Assembly: GCA_913041075.1 (NCBI GenBank)
Contig: CAJWGZ010000017.1
Span: 1 to 18,290 of the forward strand
Direction of reading: 5' to 3'
From: an uncultured Fidelibacterota bacterium
Lineage (GTDB): Bacteria; Fidelibacterota; Marinisomatia; Marinisomatales; TCS55
Length of the DNA: 18,290 nucleotides
The stretch's first letter is position 1; every line of letters starts with the position of its first letter. The notes beneath the pieces were generated by a model. It was not told the DNA's origin. It made no database searches and saw nothing but the letters and a program-made list of their open reading frames with translations. Below are positions 8,150-15,692 of the stretch, in pieces. The position numbers and the translations under genes are program-made.

Positions 8150-9220
8150 ATGGGTCGGAAAATTGTACATGTTATTGGTACTGGAACTATTGGTGAACCG
8201 CTTATCGGTCTATTAACGGACTATAAAGATCAATTGGGTATCGATGAAATAACATTTCATAAAAACAGTGCATTACTTGGAGATTATACAAAAGTACTTG
8301 ATTTACAGCATCGCGGTGCTCGCTTAGCAGTCGATAAAACAAAAGTAGATGATTTCTGTGCTCTCGGTATGGAACCAGATTTCAAAACGGAAGAAGCGAT
8401 TGAACGGGCGACTGTAATAATTGACTGTACACCAAAAGGGATAGGGCATCGCAATAAAGAAAAATATTATTCTAAATTTTCTGATAAGGTAAAAGGTTTC
8501 TTAGCGCAAGGCAGCGAATCTGATTTTGGAAAAAAATATGCGGTTGGTATCAACGATGATGCTTTATTACCTGAAAGTGACCAATTCATACAGATAGTAT
8601 CCTGTAATACGCACAATATTTCTTGTATTACCAAAACAATTGCATTAGATGGTGTGGGATCTGAAAATTTTGTTGCGGGGAAATATGTCTGTATTAGACG
8701 GGCTAACGATATGCATCAGGAAGGTGGTTATATACCATCACCGCAAGTCAATGTTCATCTTTCAGATCAGTATGGATCACACCATGCTAACGATGCTGCT
8801 GCGCTATTCAAGACATTAGATATGGATCTGAACATGTTTTCATCAGCAATGAAAGTCAATAGCCAATATATGCATGTGTTGTGGTTTAATTTGAGAGTAA
8901 ATGAATCAACATCATTGAATGAAGTGAAAGATAAACTGAATGCAAACAAATATGTGGCACTCACTGCAAAAGATATGACAAGCACAGTCTTTTCGTTTGG
9001 TAGAGATCATGGACATTATGGCAGGATATTGAATCAAACTGTAGTTGTTGAGCAGACACTGAACGTGAGAAATGGAAATGAAATTAATGGGTTTTGTTTT
9101 ACTCCTCAGGATGGTAATTCGCTGCTGAGTAGTTTATCTGCTACTTTATGGTTTCTTTATCCCCATTCCTATAAAGACAAGCTTAATTTTTTATCTAATT
9201 TATTTTTTGATCATATTTGA
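8150..9220 (+). CDS. Archaeal-type (type II) glyceraldehyde-3-phosphate dehydrogenase-like protein
   Basis: A 356-residue dehydrogenase that resembles the archaeal class of phosphorylating GAPDH rather than the usual bacterial GapA. The N-terminal nucleotide-binding motif is GTGTIGEP (10-17). DCTPKGIGHRN (92-102) matches the archaeal D(A/C)TPxGxGxxN element. SCNTH (151-155) carries Cys152 at the catalytic-cysteine position, where archaeal enzymes have SCNTTGL. RRAND (183-187), SHHANDA (210-216) and MHVLWFNL (241-248) correspond to the archaeal RRxxDP, SHHGPD and MHVH blocks, so His211 or His212 would be the catalytic base. The changes after SCNT (HNISC instead of TGLCR), and RRAND instead of RRxxDP, leave doubt whether it oxidises glyceraldehyde-3-phosphate or a different phosphorylated aldehyde. 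The start is supported by AAGGAG at nine bases. It overlaps the next gene by four bases. Confidence 0.8.
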   Translation: MGRKIVHVIGTGTIGEPLIGLLTDYKDQLGIDEITFHKNSALLGDYTKVLDLQHRGARLAVDKTKVDDFCALGMEPDFKTEEAIERATVIIDCTPKGIGHRNKEKYYSKFSDKVKGFLAQGSESDFGKKYAVGINDDALLPESDQFIQIVSCNTHNISCITKTIALDGVGSENFVAGKYVCIRRANDMHQEGGYIPSPQVNVHLSDQYGSHHANDAAALFKTLDMDLNMFSSAMKVNSQYMHVLWFNLRVNESTSLNEVKDKLNANKYVALTAKDMTSTVFSFGRDHGHYGRILNQTVVVEQTLNVRNGNEINGFCFTPQDGNSLLSSLSATLWFLYPHSYKDKLNFLSNLFFDHI

Positions 9221-9864
9221 AACTAGTAGTCCAAAGTATTGTCACTGGTCCATTCCAAGAAAATACATACATAGTGGGCGATCAGGTAAGTAGTCAATGT
9301 GTATTAATTGATCCTGGTGATGAGGACCAAAAAATTATTCAGGTCCTGGAAGAAAATAATCTACAGCCAATTGCGATTATCAACACCCATGCACACCTAG
9401 ATCACATCGGTGCAGTAACTGAAATCAAAGAAAGGTATACTATACCTTTTTATTTGCATATTGCGGAAAAACCCGTACTGGAATCTTACCCAATTGCCAC
9501 CAGAATGTTTGGACTGCAGGAAAAGGAAACCCCATCCGTTGATAAATGGATTGAATCTGGAGGTCCTTTAAAAATTGGACCATTTGCATTCTCTATTATT
9601 GAAACACCAGGGCATACACCTGGAGGCTGCAGTTATGTAATTGAAGATCGTGTATTTGTTGGAGATACACTATTTCAAGGATCAATCGGGCGAACAGACC
9701 TTCCGGGTGGAGATTGGCCCACTCTTGAGAATTCTTTGGTAAACCTGATGACAAGTTTGGATCTGGATATTAAGGTATATTCTGGTCATGGACCTGCTAC
9801 ATCACTACGAATCGAAAAAGAACAAAACCCCTTTTTAATTCCGCTGAAAAATCGAGTAAATTAG
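9217..9864 (+). CDS. Metallo-beta-lactamase-fold hydrolase, glyoxalase II-like
   Basis: A 215-residue zinc hydrolase of the glyoxalase II/YcbL group. The metal-binding motif THAHLDH (57-63) supplies His58, His60, Asp62 and His63. Further ligands are His133 in ETPGHTPGG, Asp150 in VGDTLF and His191 in YSGHGP. The GSIGRTDLPGGDW block (155-167) is typical of short glyoxalase II-like hydrolases, which cleave thioesters such as S-lactoylglutathione or related adducts. It lacks the long C-terminal helical domain of true glyoxalase II, so the exact thioester is unknown. The start is TTG, which overlaps the upstream stop as TTGA, indicating translational coupling to the GAPDH-like gene. A role in detoxifying methylglyoxal formed from triose phosphates would fit that partner but is inference. 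Confidence 0.88.
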   Translation: MKLVVQSIVTGPFQENTYIVGDQVSSQCVLIDPGDEDQKIIQVLEENNLQPIAIINTHAHLDHIGAVTEIKERYTIPFYLHIAEKPVLESYPIATRMFGLQEKETPSVDKWIESGGPLKIGPFAFSIIETPGHTPGGCSYVIEDRVFVGDTLFQGSIGRTDLPGGDWPTLENSLVNLMTSLDLDIKVYSGHGPATSLRIEKEQNPFLIPLKNRVN

Positions 9865-9889
9865 CGGTTAAAATAATTAATAGGTGTTT

Positions 9890-9907
9890 TTGAACATTAA
9901 TGTTCAA
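9890..9907. promoter_or_regulatory. Perfect 18-bp palindrome, candidate operator of metF
   Basis: TTGAACATTAATGTTCAA is its own reverse complement over all 18 bases. It lies 17 bases before the metF start codon and covers the candidate -35 box and the first part of the promoter spacer, where a repressor would block RNA polymerase. The TGAACA half-site resembles sites of ArsR-family regulators; an S-adenosylhomocysteine-sensing member would suit a methyl-cycle gene. The regulator is not in the window. It differs from the E. coli MetJ box (AGACGTCT) and has wider spacing than the MetR site. Confidence 0.5.
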
Positions 9908-9918
9908 TTCAATAGAAT
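9890..9918 (+). promoter_or_regulatory. Candidate sigma70-type promoter of metF, probably leaderless
   Basis: TTGAAC (9890-9895) and TAGAAT (9913-9918) are separated by exactly 17 bases, and the -10 box matches consensus at five of six positions. Initiation about seven bases downstream of TAGAAT would fall at or next to the ATG at 9925. This predicts a leaderless or nearly leaderless transcript, consistent with the lack of any Shine-Dalgarno sequence before this gene. Confidence 0.45.
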
Positions 9919-9924
9919 ATTTTT

Positions 9925-11691
9925 ATGAAAATTTCAGACAAATTAGAAGACTTCAAGGCCCAAGGTAAAACTTATTACAGCTTTGAATTTTTCCCGCCGA
10001 AGACGGACTTTGGCCTGGACAATCTTTATACTAGAATTGATAGAATGGCATCTCTGCAACCGGCTTATATTGATATAACCTGGGGAGCAGGTGGGTCCAC
10101 TGCTGATAGAACTTTGGAAATGAGTAAAACAATCCAGAAATATTTTGGATTAGAAGTAATGATGCATCTTACTTGTACAAACATGTCTGTATCATCAATT
10201 AATAAGGTTCTCATGGATGCGCAAGAGAATGGTCTTTCAAATATTCTGGCACTTCGAGGAGATCCCCCAGAAGGAACCGGAGAATGGGAAAAACATGAGC
10301 AGGGATTTAAATATGGCATTGACCTTGTTCGCTATATAAGGAAGGAATTTGGTAATGAATTTTTCTTGGGTGTCGGTGGTTATCCAGATAGCCATCAAGA
10401 ACAAAGTGATATTGATGTAGACATATCGTATTTAAAGGAAAAAGTTGATGCAGGTTCAGACATTGTTGTAACCCAGTTATTTTATGATGTGGATAAATTT
10501 TTAGCCTTCAGAGATAAATGCTCTACCATAGGTATACATGTTCCGATAATTCCTGGAATCATGCCCATACATAATTATGCTAGGTTTATAAAATTTACTC
10601 AATTCTGTAAGATTAGTATTCCTAAGTCAGTTACCGAAACAATTGAGTCTATAAAAAATGATGATTCCAGCGTAATTAATTATGGCATTGACCAGGCAAC
10701 TTCAATGTGTGAAAAACTCATTGCAGAAGGTGTACCTGGCCTGCATTTCTATACGCTTAACTTAGAACATTCTGTTTCAGAAATATTACATTCACTTGGC
10801 CTGGCCTCAACTCAAGGGTCTGTAAGGGAATTACCATGGCGCCAGTCAACAGCGGGGAATCGAAAAACTACAGAGGATGTGCGGCCAATATATTGGAGTA
10901 ATCGTCCAGTGAGTTATTTAACGCGTACGGAAAATTGGGATGATTTTCCTAATGGTCGTTGGGGTGATATAACAAGTCCCACTTTTGGAGAACTTAATCA
11001 GTATCATGCTATAAGAGCAGGGTCAAAAAGTGATAAAGTTAAAGCCCGAAAGAAAAAACTTTGGGGTGAGCCGAAATCGATCAATGATATAACAAAGGTT
11101 TTTGTGTCATTTTGTGAAGGAAAAATAAATAGTTTGCCGTGGTGTGTAATACCACTTGCCGTCGAAAGCAAACAAATCTCAAAAGAATTAGTAAAACTAA
11201 ATGAGTTGGGATTTTTAACAATCAATTCCCAACCAAATGTCAATGGTGAATCATCAGAGGACCCCGATGTTGGCTGGGGCGCAGCAGGAGGAAGAGTTTA
11301 TCAAAAAGCCTACCTGGAATTTTTTACCTCAAAGGATAAACTGGATAAATTACTGGAGACTATGGACTCTTTAGACAATATATCTTTTCAAGCCATAAAT
11401 AAAAGCGGTGATTTAATTTCGAATTTGCCAGAAAATAATGTCAATGCCGTAACGTGGGGTGTTTTCCCTGGGCAGGAAATAATGCAGCCTACTATTGTGG
11501 ATACACGGTCATTTTTAATTTGGAAAGATGAAGCATTCAGCTTGTGGATTGATGATTGGGCCAACATTTATGATACGAAATCAGAATCCTATAAATTATT
11601 AAATGAAGTTTATAACACTTATTACCTGGTAAACATTGTAGATAACAATTTTGTTGATGGCGATATGCTTAAACATATACTAAGCTCATGA
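9925..11691 (+). CDS. metF: Methylenetetrahydrofolate reductase with eukaryote-type SAM-binding regulatory domain
   Basis: Reduces 5,10-methylenetetrahydrofolate to 5-methyltetrahydrofolate for methionine synthesis, using FAD. The 588-residue protein has two parts. The catalytic TIM barrel (about 1-292) shows SFEFFPPK with catalytic-type Glu21, ITWGAGGST, LALRGDPP with Asp113, and VTQLFYD. Residues from about 300 to the end match the C-terminal regulatory domain of human and plant MTHFR: RELPW (301-305), EDVRPIYWSNRP, WDDFPNGRWGD, SPTFGEL, LTINSQPN (431-438), GWG..GG.V.QKAYLEFFTS (450-469), NAVTWGVFPG (507-516) and WKDEAF. As I recall the human structure, SAM contacts include Pro348, Trp349, Glu463, Thr481, Ser484, Thr560 and Thr573. 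Their counterparts here (P304, W305, E414, T432, S435, T510, T523) are kept, so SAM feedback inhibition is likely. The Ser-rich N-terminal phosphorylation tail of the human enzyme is absent. Most bacterial MetF proteins are only about 300 residues. Its stop overlaps the tilS start. Confidence 0.95.
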   Translation: MKISDKLEDFKAQGKTYYSFEFFPPKTDFGLDNLYTRIDRMASLQPAYIDITWGAGGSTADRTLEMSKTIQKYFGLEVMMHLTCTNMSVSSINKVLMDAQENGLSNILALRGDPPEGTGEWEKHEQGFKYGIDLVRYIRKEFGNEFFLGVGGYPDSHQEQSDIDVDISYLKEKVDAGSDIVVTQLFYDVDKFLAFRDKCSTIGIHVPIIPGIMPIHNYARFIKFTQFCKISIPKSVTETIESIKNDDSSVINYGIDQATSMCEKLIAEGVPGLHFYTLNLEHSVSEILHSLGLASTQGSVRELPWRQSTAGNRKTTEDVRPIYWSNRPVSYLTRTENWDDFPNGRWGDITSPTFGELNQYHAIRAGSKSDKVKARKKKLWGEPKSINDITKVFVSFCEGKINSLPWCVIPLAVESKQISKELVKLNELGFLTINSQPNVNGESSEDPDVGWGAAGGRVYQKAYLEFFTSKDKLDKLLETMDSLDNISFQAINKSGDLISNLPENNVNAVTWGVFPGQEIMQPTIVDTRSFLIWKDEAFSLWIDDWANIYDTKSESYKLLNEVYNTYYLVNIVDNNFVDGDMLKHILSS

Positions 11692-13055
11692 AAAACTCTG
11701 TACTCAACCAGTTTGAACAATCATTATTTGAAGCACTTTTAAACGGTGATCGTATTAGGCTAGGCCAGCAGATAATTACAGCTGTTTCTGGTGGGAAAGA
11801 CTCCATGACTTTGCTCTACTCCATGAGCAGGATAGCCGACAGATTGAATGTAAAAATTAATGTAGTACATGTAAATCATCATCTCCGTCATAATTCCAAT
11901 AATGATCAAATCTTAGTGGATAAATTTTGTACGCAGTTGAAAATCAATTTCATCCTTGATCATCTAGACCCGGCGACTAAACTAAAGGGAGAAAGTCCAG
12001 AATCATGGGCCAGAAACCACAGGTATGCTGCACTGGAACGAATCCGCAAAGAAATTGATGCAGATTGGATTTTTACTGCACATCATGGAAATGATCAAAT
12101 TGAAACCATTCTTTTTCATCTATCTCAGGGTACCGGCATAAGTGGATTGCGAGGAATCCATGATAATCAAGGACATATTTTACGCCCCATGCTTTGTTTT
12201 TCCCGTAGTGATATAGATCAATATGCAGCAGAAATGAATATCCCATGGGTGGATGACAGTTCAAATCTCGATGAATCAATTCCTAGAAATAATTTACGAC
12301 ATAATGTGATCAAGCCATGGGAGAGATCAAATCCTGATTTGGTCAGCGCCTTCCATGAAATTAGTGAACACGCTAAGGATGCAAATGAAGCACTGCAATT
12401 CGCTGCAAATTTGTTAATTCCTGATATCATAAAACAAAAAAATGACAATTTATTTAGTTTGGATGGGGAACAATTAAGGGCAATACCACCATTATTGCGT
12501 ACGATATTGTTGCGAGAATTAATTGGTACCACTGAGCCCTGGAGAAGATTTATCCATAATGGGTTACGAACTTTTATCGCTAATGCAAAAATTGGACAAA
12601 TTTATCGGCTGCCAGATAATTGGCAATTGCTAAAAGATCGTAAGCAATTTATCCTCAAAAAAATAAAAGTTCAGCAGAAAAAACCAATTGTCGTTTCACC
12701 AGATATTGAGGTGAATAGTGGCGATTTCATTTTTATCTGGAAAACGGATACCCGCCTAGAATCATTTAGTGTAAACAGGGACACTGAATTGATTGACGCA
12801 AATAAGATTAATTGTCAAACTCTTACACTACGGCCCTGGCTGCCTGGCGATCGATTTCACCCGTTTGGTATGGCTGGAACTAAAAAAATAAGTGATTACT
12901 TAATAGATGAGAAAGTCGATCTGTATACCAAGGGAAATCAGTGGGTTTTAGTAGATGGAGAGAAAATAATTTGGGTCTGTGGTCGTAGAATCAACGATGA
13001 GGTAAAGATTACCGATAAGACTACAGATTATGCGAAACTTATATTTAAACAGTAA
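11688..13055 (+). CDS. tilS: tRNA(Ile)-lysidine synthase TilS
   Basis: Essential ATP-dependent enzyme that converts the wobble C34 of the CAU-anticodon tRNA(Ile) to lysidine, so that AUA is read as isoleucine. The PP-loop SGGKDS is at residues 34-39. HVNHHLRHNS and the ARNHRYAALERI block follow, as in other N-type ATP pyrophosphatase domains of TilS. The C-terminal domain (about 379-444) has the family pattern LTLRPWLPGDRFHPFGMAGT then KKISDYLIDEKV, and WVCGRRI. At 455 residues it is a full-length form. Its ATG overlaps the metF stop (ATGA), and hpt follows after 11 bases, recalling the tilS-hpt-ftsH order of Bacillus. Confidence 0.95.
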   Translation: MKNSVLNQFEQSLFEALLNGDRIRLGQQIITAVSGGKDSMTLLYSMSRIADRLNVKINVVHVNHHLRHNSNNDQILVDKFCTQLKINFILDHLDPATKLKGESPESWARNHRYAALERIRKEIDADWIFTAHHGNDQIETILFHLSQGTGISGLRGIHDNQGHILRPMLCFSRSDIDQYAAEMNIPWVDDSSNLDESIPRNNLRHNVIKPWERSNPDLVSAFHEISEHAKDANEALQFAANLLIPDIIKQKNDNLFSLDGEQLRAIPPLLRTILLRELIGTTEPWRRFIHNGLRTFIANAKIGQIYRLPDNWQLLKDRKQFILKKIKVQQKKPIVVSPDIEVNSGDFIFIWKTDTRLESFSVNRDTELIDANKINCQTLTLRPWLPGDRFHPFGMAGTKKISDYLIDEKVDLYTKGNQWVLVDGEKIIWVCGRRINDEVKITDKTTDYAKLIFKQ

Positions 13056-13066
13056 GTACTCCAAAT

Positions 13067-13594
13067 ATGGAATATAATGGTTACACACTGAAGAAGATTA
13101 TTAGTGAAGATAGGATTCAAAAACGCGTCAAAGAATTGGCAAGTGAGTTATCAAAAAAGTTCACCAACGAAACGCCCATATTTATTGGCGTATTAAATGG
13201 TAGTTTTATGTTTATGGCTGATCTTCTCAGATTCCTCAAAATTGACTGTGAAATGGATTTTATCAAATTATCCAGCTATAAAGGGGAAGGATCCACAGGA
13301 ACAGTAAGATTACTTAAGGATATATCTGCTGATATAACGGATAGACACGTAGTTATTATTGAAGATATTATTGATTCAGGGCTAACGATTGAGTTTTTAA
13401 AAGAAAGGCTACACGGTGCATCGCCTAGATCTATCACAATTACAACGTTGTTATTTAAACCAGACGTTGCAAAATTAAGTTTCCCACTTGATCTTATAGG
13501 GTTTGAAATTCCACCACATTTTGTTGTAGGATACGGGTTAGATTACAATCAGAAATTACGTCACTTACCAGCAATCTATAGATTGGAACAATAA
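13067..13594 (+). CDS. hpt: Hypoxanthine(-guanine) phosphoribosyltransferase
   Basis: Purine salvage enzyme that joins hypoxanthine or guanine to PRPP to give IMP or GMP. The 175-residue length is normal for bacterial Hpt. The PRPP-binding motif VVIIEDIIDSGLT is at residues 95-107, the flexible active-site loop SSYKGEGSTG at 69-78, and the pyrophosphate-loop region GVLNGSFMF at 41-49. Placement between tilS and ftsH is conserved in several bacterial phyla and suggests joint transcription. In Bacillus, HprT and TilS have been reported to affect ftsH expression together; whether that applies here is unknown. Confidence 0.95.
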   Translation: MEYNGYTLKKIISEDRIQKRVKELASELSKKFTNETPIFIGVLNGSFMFMADLLRFLKIDCEMDFIKLSSYKGEGSTGTVRLLKDISADITDRHVVIIEDIIDSGLTIEFLKERLHGASPRSITITTLLFKPDVAKLSFPLDLIGFEIPPHFVVGYGLDYNQKLRHLPAIYRLEQ

Positions 13595-13597
13595 ATT

Positions 13598-15634
13598 ATG
13601 CCAAAGGAAAATGGTCAGATAAAACCGCAGAAACACAGTCCGAAAGGACAAAGGCCAGTAGGAGAAGGTAAAGATAAGAAAAATACGGAATTTCAGTGGA
13701 AGCGAGCTGGTAAAACATCTTTCATATGGGTATTTATCCTAATCACAGCAATATTTCTCTCAGGGTTATTTACTTCTGGGAACCAAAAAGCTATTGAAAT
13801 TCAATATTACCAGTATAGAGAATTCCTTGAACAAAAACTTATAGAAAAAGCTACGATAGTTGAAGATGTATTTACAGGTCAACTGCAGACTCCACAAACT
13901 GTAATTGCAGAAATAGGACCAATTGAAGATGTAACACGTTTCAAAGTTATTCTACCCTTTATAGATCGAGAAACGATGACAGAGTGGAGTCAGTATGGCG
14001 TGGATTATAGTTTTAAACAGCAGTCCATAGATTGGACGGGATATTTTCTGAATATGCTTCCGTGGTTACTAATTATTGGAGTATGGATATTTATTCTAAG
14101 GCGTATGCAAACGGGCGCAGGTGGTATGAAAGGCATTTTCAATTTTGGGAAAAGTCGTGCAAAGATTTGGACATCTGATATGCTGCGAGTGACATTTGAT
14201 GATGTTGCTGGATGTGTAGAGGCGAAGGAAGAATTAATGGAAGTAATAGAATTCTTAAAATATCCTAAACGATTTCAAAAACTGGGCGCGAAGATTCCGA
14301 GGGGAGCATTGCTTGTCGGGCCGCCTGGGACTGGAAAAACTTTACTTGCCAGGGCAATTGCTGGAGAAGCAGATGTACCATTTTTTAATCTTAGCGGAGC
14401 AGATTTCGTAGAAATGTTCGTTGGTGTTGGTGCTTCGCGAGTTCGTGACTTGTTTGAACAAGGTAAAACAAATTCTCCCTGTATAATATTTATTGATGAA
14501 CTGGATGCAGTTGGTAGACAACGAGGGGCTGGTCTTGGTGGAGGACATGATGAAAGAGAACAAACTTTGAATGCGCTACTTGTTGAAATGGATGGTTTTA
14601 ATTCTGAACAATCTGTAATTATTCTTGCCGCTACAAATAGACCCGATGTTCTAGATCCAGCATTACTAAGACCGGGTAGATTCGATCGCCAAATAATAGT
14701 AGATGCACCTGACTACAATGGTCGGCTGGGTATTCTTAAAGTTCATACCAAGAAAATTATACTTAATAAGCGCAAGGTTAAATTGGAAGAGCTGGCAAAA
14801 GGCACCCCTGGTCTTGTTGGAGCCGATTTAGCTAATTTGGTCAATGAAGCAGCGTTACTTGCAGCACGTAAAAAGAAAAAAGCTGTTGATATGGACGATT
14901 TTGAAGATGCGAAAGATAAAGTAATGATCGGGATTCAACGTAAAAGTGTCATTTTAAGCGAGGATGAAAAGAAAGTGACTGCATACCATGAATCTGGGCA
15001 CGCACTTGTAGCTGCTTTAACCCCAGGAGCGGATCCGATCCATAAAGTTACAATTATACCCCGTGGCAGGGCACTTGGCGTTACCACACAGATTCCTATA
15101 GATGAAAAGCATACCTATCCCAAAGATTACATAGAAGGGCGCTTAGCGATTCTACTTGGTGGCCGCGCTGCGGAAAGTATGATCTTTAATGAACTTACAA
15201 CTGGTGCCGGAAATGATATAGAACAGGCCACAAATATTGCTAGAAAAATGGTATGTGAGTGGGGCATGAGTGAAAATTTAGGACCTATGACTTTTGGAAA
15301 GAAAAATGAAGAAATTTTCCTTGGTCGTGAAATTCAATCCCACCGTGATTATAGTGAAACCACTGCAAGACTTATTGATGATGAAGTGGTTAAAATAATC
15401 CGTAAGGCTGAGAAATCTGCCAAACAGATATTAAAAAAGAATGATAAAACACTGCATGCTATGGCAAGCGCACTGCTTAAGCATGAAACGATTGATCACA
15501 ATGATGTGGAAAAAATATTGGATGGGAAAATATTGCGTCGTAGAAAAGTTAACGGAGCGGCTAAAACAACCCGCAAAAAGAGAAAAACTACTACAACACG
15601 GAAAACTGCCGCTAAAAAATCGACAAAATCCTGA
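13598..15634 (+). CDS. ftsH: ATP-dependent zinc metalloprotease FtsH
   Basis: Membrane-anchored AAA+ protease that extracts and degrades misfolded membrane proteins and short-lived regulators. The order of elements in the 678 residues is: a polar, basic N-terminus (1-40); membrane helix 1 (42-59); an extracytoplasmic domain; membrane helix 2 (152-168); Walker A GPPGTGKT (241-248); the pore-loop region FVGVG (274-278); Walker B IIFIDE (296-301); the second region of homology with arginine fingers (NRPDVLDPALLRPGRFDR, 347-364); and zinc site HESGH (464-468) with a third ligand, Asp540, in GAGNDIEQAT. The C-terminal tail (about 644-678) is unusually rich in Lys, Arg and Thr. It starts three bases after hpt. 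Confidence 0.97.
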   Translation: MPKENGQIKPQKHSPKGQRPVGEGKDKKNTEFQWKRAGKTSFIWVFILITAIFLSGLFTSGNQKAIEIQYYQYREFLEQKLIEKATIVEDVFTGQLQTPQTVIAEIGPIEDVTRFKVILPFIDRETMTEWSQYGVDYSFKQQSIDWTGYFLNMLPWLLIIGVWIFILRRMQTGAGGMKGIFNFGKSRAKIWTSDMLRVTFDDVAGCVEAKEELMEVIEFLKYPKRFQKLGAKIPRGALLVGPPGTGKTLLARAIAGEADVPFFNLSGADFVEMFVGVGASRVRDLFEQGKTNSPCIIFIDELDAVGRQRGAGLGGGHDEREQTLNALLVEMDGFNSEQSVIILAATNRPDVLDPALLRPGRFDRQIIVDAPDYNGRLGILKVHTKKIILNKRKVKLEELAKGTPGLVGADLANLVNEAALLAARKKKKAVDMDDFEDAKDKVMIGIQRKSVILSEDEKKVTAYHESGHALVAALTPGADPIHKVTIIPRGRALGVTTQIPIDEKHTYPKDYIEGRLAILLGGRAAESMIFNELTTGAGNDIEQATNIARKMVCEWGMSENLGPMTFGKKNEEIFLGREIQSHRDYSETTARLIDDEVVKIIRKAEKSAKQILKKNDKTLHAMASALLKHETIDHNDVEKILDGKILRRRKVNGAAKTTRKKRKTTTTRKTAAKKSTKS

Positions 15635-15692
15635 TCGAGCAGGTATTTCAAGTGGCGGTTCATTAACTGCAAACTAGTTCCAAAATCATAAC

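Noticed and set aside
9865..9924. MetJ-type boxes or a SAM riboswitch before metF
   Set aside because: No AGACGTCT repeats are present, and the 60-base gap is too short for a known SAM riboswitch; only the palindrome stands out.
15441..15677. Second plus-strand open frame overlapping the 3' end of ftsH
   Set aside because: It is out of frame with a coding region that is intact to its own stop and has no motif; it is a by-product of the Lys-rich tail sequence.
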